From contig NZ_JACTGR010000002.1 of assembly GCF_014489075.1 (NCBI RefSeq), forward strand, positions 248,001 through 312,000: DNA of 64,000 nt, read 5' to 3'. Position numbers and translations under genes: made by a program. The stretch's first letter is position 1; each line of letters begins with the position of its first letter. The notes beneath the pieces were generated by a model. It saw only the letters and a program-made list of their open reading frames with translations, did no database searches and was not told the DNA's origin. This stretch comes from Sphingomonas sp. JC676 (GTDB taxonomy: Bacteria > Pseudomonadota > Alphaproteobacteria > Sphingomonadales > Sphingomonadaceae). Shown here piece by piece: positions 47,176 through 56,075 of the stretch.

Positions 47176-48945
47176 ATGGTTTTGGAAGACACGGGATCGC
47201 TTGAGATGAACGCGGAGACGGGAACGCCCGCTCCGACGCCCACCGACGACAAGCTGCCGCGCCGGCTCGCCGATTTCGCGACGCTTGGCGAGGCGCTGGA
47301 TTATGCCGCCCAAGGCGTCCGTGGACTCAATTTCCACGATGCGCGCGGCAATCTGGTGCGTCCCTACAGCTTTAGGGAGCTGCGCGAGGATGCGCTGGCG
47401 CAGGCGCACCGGCTGATCGCCGCGGGCGTCAAGCCCGAGGACCGCATCGCGCTGATCGCCGAGACGGGCACCGAATTCGCGAGCCTGTTCTTCGGCGTGG
47501 TCTATGCCGGCGCCTGGCCGGTGCCGCTGCCGCTGCCCACTTCGTTCGGCGGCGCGCAGAGCTATATCGACCAGCTTCGCGTCCAGCTCGACAGCTGCGA
47601 CCCCAGCATGCTGATCTTCCCGCCAGAGATCGGCGCGATGTGTGCCGAAGCCGCGCGCGTTTCCGGTGTCGAGGGGATCGACTGGTCCGAATTCGGCCAG
47701 CGCGAGGCGCCCGAGACGGAATTGCCGCAGGCGAGCACCGACGACATCGCCTATCTGCAATATTCGAGCGGCTCGACCCGTTTCCCGCATGGCGTGGCGA
47801 TCACGCACAATGCGCTGCTCAACAATCTCGCCGCGCACAGCCATGGCATGAACGTCGGCGACGGCGATCGCTGCGTCTCGTGGCTGCCCTGGTATCACGA
47901 CATGGGGCTGGTCGGCTGCTTCCTGTCGATCGTCGCCAACCAGGTTTCGACCGACTATCTGAAAACCGAGGATTTCGCGCGGCGGCCGCTCGCCTGGCTC
48001 GACCTGATCAGTCGCAATCCCGGTACCACCCTCTCTTATTCGCCGACCTTCGGCTACGACATCTGCGCGCGCCGCATGTCAAGCCAGACCAAGGCTTCGG
48101 ACCGGTTCGACCTGTCGCGCTGGCGCGTGGCGGGCAATGGCGCCGACATGATCCGTCCCGACGTGATGCAGTCGTTCGTCGACGCGTTCGCCGATGCCGG
48201 CTTCAGGGCTTCGGCCTTCCTGCCCAGCTATGGCCTTGCGGAGGCGACGCTGGCCGTCTCGATCATGCCTCCGGGCGAGGGAATCATCGTCGAGCTGGTC
48301 GAGGAAACCCAGCTTTCGGGTGGCGTCTCGCGCGCCGACCGGCCCCAGCGCTTTCGCGCCATCGTCAATTGCGGCAAGCCCGCACGAGACATGGTGATCG
48401 AGATCCGCGAGGAAGACGGCACGCCGCTCCCCGAAAAGGCGATCGGCAAGGTCTGGTGCAAGGGCCCGTCGGTGATGGTCGGCTATTTCCGCGACGAGGA
48501 AGCGACCGATGCCTGCCTGGTCGATGGCTGGCTCGATACCGGCGACATGGGCTATATGTCCGACGGTTATATCTACATCGTCGGCCGCGCCAAGGACATG
48601 ATCATCATCAACGGCCGCAACCACTGGCCGCAAGATATCGAATGGGCCGTCGAGCAGCTTCCCGGCTTCAAGCAGGGCGATATCGCAGCCTTCGCGATCA
48701 CCACGCCCGGCGGCGAAGAGACTCCGGCGGTGCTCGTCCAGTGCCGCACCTCCGATGAGAAGGAGCGCCTGCGCTTGCGCGACGAGATCCGCGAGCGCGT
48801 CCGTTCGGTCACCGGCATGAACTGCGTCGTCGAGCTCGTGCCGCCGCGCACGCTGCCGCGCACCAGCTCGGGCAAGCTCAGCCGCGCCAAGGCACGCAAC
48901 CTCTATCTGAACGGTGAGATCAAGCCTTACGCCTTGGCCGCGTAA
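47176..48945 (+). CDS. fatty acyl-AMP ligase (FAAL-like)
   Basis: 589 residues from ATG 47176; ATG 47206 (MNAETGTPAP) is equally plausible. A member of the ANL adenylating superfamily with FAAL features (WLPWYHDMGLVGCFL, LPSYGLAEATLAVS, YIVGRAKDMIIINGRNHWPQDIE). The C-terminal catalytic lysine is in PRTSSGKLSRAKAR. The phosphate loop YSSGSTRFPHGV (196-207) has histidine where most relatives have lysine. Such ligases activate fatty acids and pass them to an acyl carrier protein. No carrier protein or synthase is adjacent. Monocistronic, followed by a REP-like element. Confidence 0.88.
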   Translation: MVLEDTGSLEMNAETGTPAPTPTDDKLPRRLADFATLGEALDYAAQGVRGLNFHDARGNLVRPYSFRELREDALAQAHRLIAAGVKPEDRIALIAETGTEFASLFFGVVYAGAWPVPLPLPTSFGGAQSYIDQLRVQLDSCDPSMLIFPPEIGAMCAEAARVSGVEGIDWSEFGQREAPETELPQASTDDIAYLQYSSGSTRFPHGVAITHNALLNNLAAHSHGMNVGDGDRCVSWLPWYHDMGLVGCFLSIVANQVSTDYLKTEDFARRPLAWLDLISRNPGTTLSYSPTFGYDICARRMSSQTKASDRFDLSRWRVAGNGADMIRPDVMQSFVDAFADAGFRASAFLPSYGLAEATLAVSIMPPGEGIIVELVEETQLSGGVSRADRPQRFRAIVNCGKPARDMVIEIREEDGTPLPEKAIGKVWCKGPSVMVGYFRDEEATDACLVDGWLDTGDMGYMSDGYIYIVGRAKDMIIINGRNHWPQDIEWAVEQLPGFKQGDIAAFAITTPGGEETPAVLVQCRTSDEKERLRLRDEIRERVRSVTGMNCVVELVPPRTLPRTSSGKLSRAKARNLYLNGEIKPYALAA

Positions 48946-49010
48946 GGCTTCGGCACGATCAATATTCAGCCGAGGCGGCAGGCCGTCCTCGGCTTGGCCA
49001 TTTCCCTGTC

Positions 49011-49142
49011 CGTCACCCCGGCCGAAATGCCGGGGTCCACTCTTCCGCTGCGCGAGCCGCTATAGGCTCCGGTGTCTCGGCTTGCCGCACGGTGGACCCC
49101 GGCACTTCGGCCGGGGTGACGGTAAGGCCGGGGTGACGGTAA
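49011..49142. repeat. REP-like inverted repeat with a 17-base tandem duplication
   Basis: Arms 49011-49040 (starting CGTCACCCCGGCCGAAATGC) and 49092-49121 (ending CTTCGGCCGGGGTGACG) are inverted and nearly identical, flanking about 51 bases. The right arm runs into a 17-base unit, GGCCGGGGTGACGGTAA, repeated in tandem (49109-49125 and 49126-49142). It sits between convergent genes and could terminate both. Confidence 0.8.
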
Positions 49143-49181
49143 GGAAGACGGAGCGCTATTCGCACCCGCGATAGATTGGGA

Positions 49182-49772
49182 CTAATCCCCAGGCGCCAGC
49201 AACTGCTGAAACAGCGGCGCGAGCAACTCGGCAAGCGTTCCAGGATCGGCCTCCGTCAAAGCGCGGAGGCCGATCATCTGCCGCATCATCTGCACGCCGG
49301 CGACCAGCGACAGCATCAAGGCGGCGCGCTGCGGTGCCCGATCCCCGCGCACCGCGGCGCTTGCCGTGGCCTGGTGAATCGCCTCGATCTGCTCGCGTGC
49401 GATCCGCGCGGCCACCGGGCTGGACGCCGATCTGAACAGGATTAGGAATCCGTCGAGCGGGTGTTCCTCCGCCCCCGTCAATCCCACCAGCGCCGCCGCG
49501 AAATCGCGGCCGATCGTCGGCGATGCAATATTCTCCGGCGAGAGGATCACTGGATCGGCCATGCTGTCGGCCACGACCTCGGCGAACAGATGCTCCTTCG
49601 ATCCGAAATAGCGATTGACCAGCATCGCTGTCACGCCCGCGCCCTGCGCGATCGAGCGCACCCCTGCCCCGTCATAACCCACCTCCGCAAACGCTCGGCG
49701 CGCCGAACGCAGGATTGCGGCACGCGTCGCCACGGCATCGCGCCGACGGGGCTCCCTTGTGCCATCCCCCAT
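49182..49772 (-). CDS. TetR family transcriptional regulator
   Basis: 196 residues from ATG 49772. N-terminal helix-turn-helix (about 14-60: TRAAILRSARRAFAEVGYDG, AQGAGVTAMLVNRYFGSKEH), then an unrelated helical ligand domain ending LAELLAPLFQQLLAPGD. It is divergent from the reductase gene, and two operator-like repeats lie immediately upstream of its start. The frame is open upstream across the intergenic region and was trimmed to the usual TetR N-terminus. Confidence 0.92.
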   Translation of the reverse strand: MGDGTREPRRRDAVATRAAILRSARRAFAEVGYDGAGVRSIAQGAGVTAMLVNRYFGSKEHLFAEVVADSMADPVILSPENIASPTIGRDFAAALVGLTGAEEHPLDGFLILFRSASSPVAARIAREQIEAIHQATASAAVRGDRAPQRAALMLSLVAGVQMMRQMIGLRALTEADPGTLAELLAPLFQQLLAPGD

Positions 49773-49776
49773 CAAA

Positions 49777-49824
49777 TATACACTTGTAGACTTATGCTCA
49801 TTCCATAAGTATACGGCTGTAGAC
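49777..49824. promoter_or_regulatory. operator-like repeats between the tetR and reductase genes
   Basis: Two 15-base direct repeats, TATACACTTGTAGAC (49777-49791) and TATACGGCTGTAGAC (49810-49824), match at 12 of 15 positions and start 33 bases apart, about three helical turns. Each contains a TAC-N4-GTA palindrome. Between them lies ACTTATG-N7-CATAAGT (49790-49810). Position and symmetry fit binding sites for the adjacent TetR. Confidence 0.65.
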
Positions 49825-49869
49825 CCATTCGGGCAACCTAGCCCCGCAACCGTTTCGGAGTTGAATATC

Positions 49870-50886
49870 GTGACCAGGACAGTGCTGGTGACCGGAGGAA
49901 CCGGATTCGTCGCCGGCTGGTGTATCGTCGAGCTCCTTCGCCAGGGTTTCACCGTGCGCGCCACGTTGCGCAATGCCACGGCTGAGCCGCGCGTACGGGC
50001 CGCCGTTTCGAAGCAAATCGATCCCGACGACCGGTTGACCTTCGCGATAGTCGACCTGACCCGGGATGCGGGCTGGGAAGATGCCATGGCGAGTTGCGAC
50101 CATGTCCTTCACATCGCCTCTCCGCTCGGCCGCGACGCGCCGAGAACTCGCGATGCGCTCGTCGCTCCGGCGCGTGACGGCAGTCTGCGCGTGTTGCGCG
50201 CGGCGATTGCGGCAGGCGTCGATCGCGTGGTGATGACGTCCGCCGCGGCCACCGCCCGACCACCGCGCGAATCCGGACGCATCAGTGACGAATCGATCTG
50301 GGCGGACCCCGACGACCCGCTCCTCGATCCCTATCGCCGCTCCAAGATCCTGGCCGAACGCGCTGCGTGGGAGTTCATGGAGACTGCGTCAGGCAGGACG
50401 ACTCTGACCACGATCCTGCCTGGCGCGGTGTTCGGCCCGATATTGGAGAACGGAGATCCGGCTTCGGTATGGGTCATCGGCAATCTGCTCAAGGGTCGGC
50501 CGGCACGCCTGCTCAACATGGGGCTGGCGATCGTCGACGTCCGCGATCTCGCGAAGCTGCATATCGATGCGCTCACCGCGCCTGAGGCTCCCAGAAAGCG
50601 CTTCCTCGCGACGGGCGAGTTCCTGTGGATGACCGACATCGCCCGGATACTTCGCGAGGGGCTCGGCGAACGCGCGGCGAAAGTGCCGGACAAGGTGCTT
50701 CCCAATTGGGCGGTCCGGGCGCTCGCATTGTTCATGCCGCAGCTCCGCATGTTCGCGGGCGATCTCGGCCAGCGACGGGACGTCGACACCTCCCTGGCGC
50801 GGGACTTACTCGGCTTCGCGCCGCGGCCCGCGCGGGAAACGCTGATCGACTGCGCGGAAACTTTGTTAGCCGCGGATGTTGCATGA
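49870..50886 (+). CDS. NAD(P)-dependent epimerase/dihydroflavonol-4-reductase-like SDR
   Basis: 338 residues from GTG 49870 (TTG at 49861 is an alternative). Extended short-chain dehydrogenase: Rossmann loop VLVTGGTGFVAGW (4-16), the catalytic tyrosine/lysine in DPYRRSKILAERAAW, and a substrate domain in the C-terminal half (FLATGEFLWMTDIARILREG). It resembles the dihydroflavonol reductase-like group; the substrate is unknown. Divergent from tetR and probably repressed by it. Confidence 0.9.
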   Translation: MTRTVLVTGGTGFVAGWCIVELLRQGFTVRATLRNATAEPRVRAAVSKQIDPDDRLTFAIVDLTRDAGWEDAMASCDHVLHIASPLGRDAPRTRDALVAPARDGSLRVLRAAIAAGVDRVVMTSAAATARPPRESGRISDESIWADPDDPLLDPYRRSKILAERAAWEFMETASGRTTLTTILPGAVFGPILENGDPASVWVIGNLLKGRPARLLNMGLAIVDVRDLAKLHIDALTAPEAPRKRFLATGEFLWMTDIARILREGLGERAAKVPDKVLPNWAVRALALFMPQLRMFAGDLGQRRDVDTSLARDLLGFAPRPARETLIDCAETLLAADVA

Positions 50887-50927
50887 CGACACTGTTACAA
50901 ATTTTTCCGCTCGTTTTGCATGCAAAT

Positions 50928-50943
50928 CTAACCTCTCGCTAAC
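50928..50943 (+). promoter_or_regulatory. CtrA-like direct repeat
   Basis: CTAA-CCTCTCG-CTAAC lies 24 bases before the GGDEF-EAL start. The CtrA consensus is TTAA-N7-TTAA(C), so the spacing is exact and each half has one substitution (C for T). Candidate only. Confidence 0.35.
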
Positions 50944-50966
50944 CAACGCTCGGCTATCTCGGGCGT

Positions 50967-53324
50967 GTGACCAGCCAGACGACTTCGCAATTTGCCAAGC
51001 CGCGCATCGACGCTCGGGCTCTGCTTGGGCTTTACGATCCCGCGGACACCACCGATTGGGGGCCTATTCGCGCGGCTCAGCTGCACGCGGGCAGCCAGCT
51101 CGCCATGTTCATGCTTGCCGCCAATGTCGTTGGCGCTGCGCTCATCACGCTGATCCTCGCGCCGCTTGTCCCGCTCTGGCAGCTTGCCAGCTGGGGCGCA
51201 CTGGTTGCCGCCATCGCGGCATTCGTTGTCTTCCGCCGCCTTTCGAAGCGCCATCGCGGCGCCGTCACCGCGACGCTCCAGGACGTCCGTGCCACGGTGC
51301 TCGACGGGATCGCGCTGGGCGCGGTCTGGTCGATTCCGCCGATGGCCTTTGGCCATGCCGCCGATTCGGATGCCGCGCTCGGGCTGTGGATCGTGCTTTC
51401 GCTGCTGATGACGGCTTCGGCGGTCGCCATGGCGGCACTGCCACTCGCCACGATCGTTTTCGTCTCGATCGTCGGCGCATCGATCACCGCAACCCTGCTT
51501 ATCATCGCCTCCCCGACGCTCGCCGCCGCCGCCGCGCTGTTCACCGTACTGCTGGCGATAACAACGTTCGGCCGCGGCAAGGCGCTGGTGGTGATCCGCG
51601 CCAACGAGATCGCCCTCGCCGAACGCGACGAGACGGTGAGTCTGCTGCTCCGCGAATTCGAGGACTCGGGCTCGGACTGGCTGTGGGAAATCGATGCGCA
51701 GCGCCGCGTTGCGCGCGCCAATCCGCGCTTCGCATTGTCACTCGGCGTGGATCCCAAGGTCATCAACGGGATGCCGTTCCTCCAGGTTCTCGCCGGACCG
51801 ACCTGGGAAGCGGGCAATTTCGCGACCGGCCTTCGCGACCTCGCCGAGAAGCTCAAGGGCCGCGAGCCGTTCCGTGATCTGCTGCTTCCCGTCTTCGTCG
51901 ATGGCGAGGAGCATTGGTGGGAGATGTCGGCGAGCCCGCGCTTTGACGAACGCGGCGTGTTCATCGGCTTCCGCGGCGTCGGATCGGACGTCACTGAGCA
52001 GCGCCGTTCCACCGACAAGATCAACAAGATGGCGCGGTTCGATACGCTCACCGGCCTGCCCAACCGGCTGCTGATCAACGAGGCGCTGGGCAAGGCGATG
52101 GCCGATGCCGAGAAATGGTCGTCGCGCTGCGCGTTCATGATGATCGACCTGGATCGCTTTAAGGCGGTCAACGATACGCTGGGTCATCCGATCGGCGACC
52201 GGCTGCTCGGGCGCGTGTCCGAACGCCTCAGGCATCTGATTACCGACAATGAGATGATCGGCCGTCTCGGCGGCGACGAGTTCGCCGTGGTTGTCCGCGA
52301 CGCCAGCGATACCGCCCGTGTCGAGCAGTTGGCCCAAACGATCATCGACAAGCTCTCCGCCCCATATGAGGTCGATCAGCACACGCTCTACATCGGCGCC
52401 TCGGTCGGCCTGGCGGTGGGGCCCCGCGACGGCCGCACCGCCGAGATGCTGATCCGTTCGGCCGACCTTGCGCTCTATCGCTCGAAGGATGCCGGCGGCG
52501 GCTCGTTCCATGCCTATGAACCCCAGTTGCACCTCGCCGCCGAAGAACGCCGCGTCCTCGAAATCGCGCTACGAAGCGCGCTCGACAATGGCGAGATGCA
52601 TCTCAACTATCAGCCGGTGGTCGATGCCCAGACCGGCGGCCTGACCGGCTTCGAGGCGCTGCTGCGCTGGGTCCATCCCGAGCTGGGCAACATCTCGCCC
52701 GCCAAGTTCGTGCCGCTGGCCGAGGAAGCGCGGCTGATCGCCCCGATCGGCGAATGGGTGCTGCGCACCGCCTGCGCCGAGGCAGCGAGCTGGGACGTCC
52801 CGGTGCGTATCGCGGTGAATGTCAGTCCCGATCAGCTCTACAATCCCGCCTTTGTCGGCATCGTCGCCAATGCACTGGCGCAATCGGGCCTGTCGTCCGA
52901 CCGGCTCGAGCTCGAAGTCACCGAAAGCGTGTTCATGCGCGAAGGGACCGTGGCGATCCAGGTGCTCGAGAAGATCCTCGATCTCGGCATCCGCCTGAGC
53001 CTAGACGATTTCGGCACGGGCTATTCGTCGCTCGGCTATCTCGCGCATACGCGCTTCTCGTCGATCAAGATCGACCGCAGCTTCATCCAGGGCGCATCCA
53101 AGGGCCGCAAGGAGCCGATCGCGATCATCCGAGCGGTCGTCGCGCTCGCCGGTAGCCTGGGCATGGCCACGACCGCCGAGGGTGTCGAGACCGAGGAAGA
53201 GCATATCATGGTCCAGGAGCTGGGCTGCACCAAGGTCCAGGGTTACTATTTCGGCCGTCCGCTGCCGGTTCAGGAAGCCCGCGCGCTGGCGATGCATCGC
53301 CGGGACGGCAGCGTCGCCGCCTGA
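50967..53324 (+). CDS. membrane PAS-GGDEF-EAL protein (cyclic di-GMP turnover)
   Basis: 785 residues from GTG 50967. About five or six membrane helices in 45-205, a PAS domain about 225-350, GGDEF domain with an intact GGDEF (435-439), and EAL domain with an intact EAL motif (563-565) plus LDDFGTGYSS and IKIDRSFI. Both active sites look complete, so it may make and break cyclic di-GMP. The inhibitory RxxD site is absent (TDNE at the equivalent position). The PilZ protein at 4 kb is a possible effector. Monocistronic. Confidence 0.94.
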   Translation: MTSQTTSQFAKPRIDARALLGLYDPADTTDWGPIRAAQLHAGSQLAMFMLAANVVGAALITLILAPLVPLWQLASWGALVAAIAAFVVFRRLSKRHRGAVTATLQDVRATVLDGIALGAVWSIPPMAFGHAADSDAALGLWIVLSLLMTASAVAMAALPLATIVFVSIVGASITATLLIIASPTLAAAAALFTVLLAITTFGRGKALVVIRANEIALAERDETVSLLLREFEDSGSDWLWEIDAQRRVARANPRFALSLGVDPKVINGMPFLQVLAGPTWEAGNFATGLRDLAEKLKGREPFRDLLLPVFVDGEEHWWEMSASPRFDERGVFIGFRGVGSDVTEQRRSTDKINKMARFDTLTGLPNRLLINEALGKAMADAEKWSSRCAFMMIDLDRFKAVNDTLGHPIGDRLLGRVSERLRHLITDNEMIGRLGGDEFAVVVRDASDTARVEQLAQTIIDKLSAPYEVDQHTLYIGASVGLAVGPRDGRTAEMLIRSADLALYRSKDAGGGSFHAYEPQLHLAAEERRVLEIALRSALDNGEMHLNYQPVVDAQTGGLTGFEALLRWVHPELGNISPAKFVPLAEEARLIAPIGEWVLRTACAEAASWDVPVRIAVNVSPDQLYNPAFVGIVANALAQSGLSSDRLELEVTESVFMREGTVAIQVLEKILDLGIRLSLDDFGTGYSSLGYLAHTRFSSIKIDRSFIQGASKGRKEPIAIIRAVVALAGSLGMATTAEGVETEEEHIMVQELGCTKVQGYYFGRPLPVQEARALAMHRRDGSVAA

Positions 53325-53607
53325 TTCCGCGTCGCAATGTGCGATTGCGAGAAGAATAGCCGCCTTCCCAACCGCTCGACTCGTCGCAAATTTTGCTCAC
53401 GGTCGGAATTTTGCTGCTTTGGCGCAAATAGTTGAGAACACGCATTTATGCTGTAGCGCAGCATAAACCGACTCGGCAGCGCAACATTTCCTACGCTTTG
53501 AGCCGCCTCAAATTCACGACGAATCGAACCTGACGCTACGGAACCTGGGCCTTTGCGAGGCGTCTGGGGAACTGCGCAGAGGGTTAATTTTGTTAAGGGA
53601 GGCGTCT
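53325..53607. promoter_or_regulatory. intergenic region with a 23-base inverted repeat
   Basis: No gene is seen. TTTATGCTG-TAGCG-CAGCATAAA (53445-53467) is a perfect inverted repeat with 9-base arms, about 140 bases before the PEP-CTERM gene. It could be an operator or the terminator stem of the GGDEF-EAL gene (no T run follows). The rest is AT-richer than its surroundings. Confidence 0.45.
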
Positions 53608-54156
53608 ATGATCCGGAAGATTATTGCTCTCGCATTGGCGTTCGCCGCCCCGGTGTCGCTGGTACCCGCGACGGCCCAGGCCCAGACCTATTTCACCGCC
53701 GCAGAAATGAATATCTCGACCGCTTCCGACGGGTCCATCTCAGCCAGTTTCGGCCAGTCGGGCATCGTCGCCGGCATGTTCGAACACATCTATCAGTTCA
53801 TCCTGCCGGTCGATGGCCTGGCCAGCGGCTCGATCACCACCAGCGCCGTCTCGCCTGGAAGCGCCGCTGACCTCGATCTCATCTCGGTATTCTTCAACGG
53901 CATCCAGCTGATGGGCGTCACCAGTTCACTGAACGAAGTCGTGTTCGCCAATTCGGTGCCGATCACCGCAGGCGTGGTCAACGAGATCGTCATCAAGGGT
54001 CTTTCGCGCGGCAATGGCTCCTATGGCGGCCAGGGCGTGTTCGTTTCGCTCGCGGCGGTGCCGGAGCCCGCGGTCTGGGCGATGCTGCTCGGCGGCCTGG
54101 GCTTTGCCGGCCTTACCGTTCGCCGCCGTGCCCGCGCGGCGACTGCGCTCGCCTGA
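53608..54156 (+). CDS. PEPxxWA-CTERM sorting-domain protein
   Basis: 182 residues from ATG 53608, with GGGAGG 7-12 bases upstream. Signal peptide (MIRKIIALALAFAAPVSLV, cleavage near 30), a beta-rich middle of about 120 residues with low sequence identity to known families, and a C-terminal PEPAVWAMLLGGLGFAGL followed by an arginine cluster (RRRARA), the exosortase-recognised tripartite sorting signal. The mature protein is expected at the cell surface after cleavage by an exosortase encoded elsewhere. Monocistronic. Confidence 0.9.
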   Translation: MIRKIIALALAFAAPVSLVPATAQAQTYFTAAEMNISTASDGSISASFGQSGIVAGMFEHIYQFILPVDGLASGSITTSAVSPGSAADLDLISVFFNGIQLMGVTSSLNEVVFANSVPITAGVVNEIVIKGLSRGNGSYGGQGVFVSLAAVPEPAVWAMLLGGLGFAGLTVRRRARAATALA

Positions 54157-54278
54157 ACCAACTGACCCCGATCGCGCATTTCGGGAGGCGCCACCCGACG
54201 CCTTTTCCCATATTGGGGTCTGTCGTCGCGTACGCTCTTGCTCCCCGTTTCGACGCACGCTACAGCCGCCAACCGCAC

Positions 54279-54355
54279 AGGGGCGTAGCTCAGCTGGTTA
54301 GAGCGTCGGTCTCCAAAACCGAAGGCCCTCGGTTCGAATCCGAGCGCCCCTGCCA
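54279..54355 (+). tRNA. tRNA-Trp (anticodon CCA)
   Basis: A 77-base cloverleaf: acceptor stem AGGGGCG/CGCCCCT, D-arm GCTCAGCTGGTTAGAGC, anticodon stem TCGGT/ACCGA with loop CTCCAAA (anticodon CCA at 54313-54315), T-arm CTCGGTTCGAATCCGAG, discriminator G and encoded CCA at 54353-54355. No intron or unusual base. It lies upstream of the polysaccharide-degradation genes. Confidence 0.97.
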
Positions 54356-54692
54356 AAGACTCTTGGAAAGCGGCGCGTGGAAAGCGGCGCGCCATCCCTC
54401 AACCTCCGGGTTGGCCTTTCCCATCGTGGCGAGCAAGCTCGGCGAACCGGGAGATCGATGGCGATTACCTCCACGCCGCGACGTTCGGCCATGCCTTTCA
54501 CCTCCGTTATCACCGCACAAATTGCCGACGTGGGGGTCTGCGTCGGCACCTTCGGATAGGCGAACTCGGCCGCGTTGGCGGCGCGCCGCACACCAAATGA
54601 TGAACTCACATTCCACATTGTATGTTGCGCATTTCTGAAACGGCATCATGATCGCCGCGGAGCGATCGAAGATTCGCCTGTTCGGAGAGATC
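54356..54692. other. 337-base stretch after tRNA-Trp without a recognised gene
   Basis: The minus strand is open from 54618 across the tRNA (so its distal part is spurious), with a protein-like stretch (ICAVITEVKGMAERRGVEV) that I do not recognise. It could be the remnant of a gene or chance. AGCGGCGCG recurs at 54370 and 54383. No integrase, attachment-site duplication or terminator is seen. A GGAGA ribosome site for the GH28 gene is at 54685. Confidence 0.4.
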
Positions 54693-56075
54693 ATGATCTT
54701 GCTGGCTTCTGGAACGCGGGCGCCATTTCTGGATCGACGAACAATCCTTGCCGGAATGGCCGGCCTGCTGGTGGCCCGCCCCGCTTTCTCGGAAGCGCGG
54801 TTCGACGCCGCCAGCTTCGGCGCGGTCGGCAACGGGCAGACGCTCTCGACCCGCGCCATCCAGGCCGCGATCGATGCGGCGGCGAAGGCCGGCGGGCGGG
54901 TGACGCTGCCGCCCGGCACCTATCTGACCGGCGCGCTGTTCGTGAAAAGCGGCGTGACGCTGCAGGTCGACCGTGGCGTGACGCTTCTCGGCTCGCGCGA
55001 CCCCGCCGACTATCCGATGCGGGCGACCCGCGTCGCCGGGATCGAGGCGATATGGCCCGCCGCGCTCGTCAACATCTATCGCGAGCACGATGCGCACATC
55101 ACCGGCGAGGGCGTGATCGACGGCGACGGCAAGGTGTGGTGGGACGCCTATCATGCGCTGCGCGAGAGCTACCAGCCGCGCGGCCTGCGCTGGGCAGCCG
55201 ATTATGACTGCCGGCGCCCCAGGCTGATCCAGCTCTACGAGGCCAGCAACGCCTCGGTCGGCGGCGGACTGCTGTTGCGCCGCTCCGGCTTCTGGACCGT
55301 GCATGTCTGCTATTCGCGCGACATCGTGGTTTCCGACGTCACCATCCGCAACAATGAGGACGGGCGCGGCCCCTCGACCGACGGCATCGATATCGACAGC
55401 TCCACGCGGATCCGGGTCGAGCGTGCGGACATCGCCTGTAACGACGACGCATTGTGCCTGAAGGCGGGCCGCGACGCCGACGGGCAGCGCGTCAACCGCA
55501 CCAGCACCGACGTGCTGATCCGGGACTGCACGATCCGCGACGCGGCGGCCGGCATCACCTTCGGCAGCGAGACGGCGGGCGGGTTCCGCAATATCCGGGT
55601 CGAGCGGTTGCGCGTGCTGGCGCCGACCCCATCGGGCATCCTGTTCAAGTCGGCGCATACGCGGGGCGGCGTGATCCGGGACATCGTCATAGACGATATC
55701 GACATGCGCGGGATGAAGACGGCGGTCCGCATCGATCTCAACTGGAACCCCAGCTACAGCTATGCCCGCATCCCGCCCGAGATCACCGACCCGCCGGCAC
55801 TGTGGCGCGTGCTCGCCCAGCCCGTCCCGCCCGAGCGCGGCCTGCCCAAGCTGGAGATTGTCACGATCCGCCGCATCCGCGCGACCGATACGCGCCGCGC
55901 GTTCGACGTGGCCGCCTATCCGAAGGCAACTTTGGACCATTTCCGCTTCGACGATATCGCGATCGATGCGGCGGACGGCGGCGCGATCGCCGATGCGCGC
56001 GATTGGCGTTTCACGCGAACACGACTGGCGGCGAAGCCGGCCCTGCGCGACTCAAGCGGGATCACCGGCCTGTGA
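54693..56075 (+). CDS. GH28 polygalacturonase-type glycoside hydrolase
   Basis: 460 residues from ATG 54693, preceded by GGAGA 4-8 bases upstream; ATG 54648 is an in-frame alternative. N-terminal signal with RR (LDRRTILAGMAGLL), so probably exported, possibly by Tat. A right-handed beta-helix follows: FDAASFGAVGNGQTLSTRAI, the GH28 catalytic region STDGIDIDSSTRIRVE and CNDDALCLKAGRD (aspartates), and GITFGSETAGGF. Pectin backbone hydrolysis is the family role. Its stop overlaps the GTG of the GH106 gene (GTGA). Confidence 0.9.
   Translation: MILLASGTRAPFLDRRTILAGMAGLLVARPAFSEARFDAASFGAVGNGQTLSTRAIQAAIDAAAKAGGRVTLPPGTYLTGALFVKSGVTLQVDRGVTLLGSRDPADYPMRATRVAGIEAIWPAALVNIYREHDAHITGEGVIDGDGKVWWDAYHALRESYQPRGLRWAADYDCRRPRLIQLYEASNASVGGGLLLRRSGFWTVHVCYSRDIVVSDVTIRNNEDGRGPSTDGIDIDSSTRIRVERADIACNDDALCLKAGRDADGQRVNRTSTDVLIRDCTIRDAAAGITFGSETAGGFRNIRVERLRVLAPTPSGILFKSAHTRGGVIRDIVIDDIDMRGMKTAVRIDLNWNPSYSYARIPPEITDPPALWRVLAQPVPPERGLPKLEIVTIRRIRATDTRRAFDVAAYPKATLDHFRFDDIAIDAADGGAIADARDWRFTRTRLAAKPALRDSSGITGL

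Noticed and set aside
54298..54618. 107-codon minus-strand frame running across tRNA-Trp
   Set aside because: Its 3' part (ending LRFWRPTL) is the antisense of the tRNA, a well-known artefact; the remainder is unrecognised and was only noted as a possible remnant.
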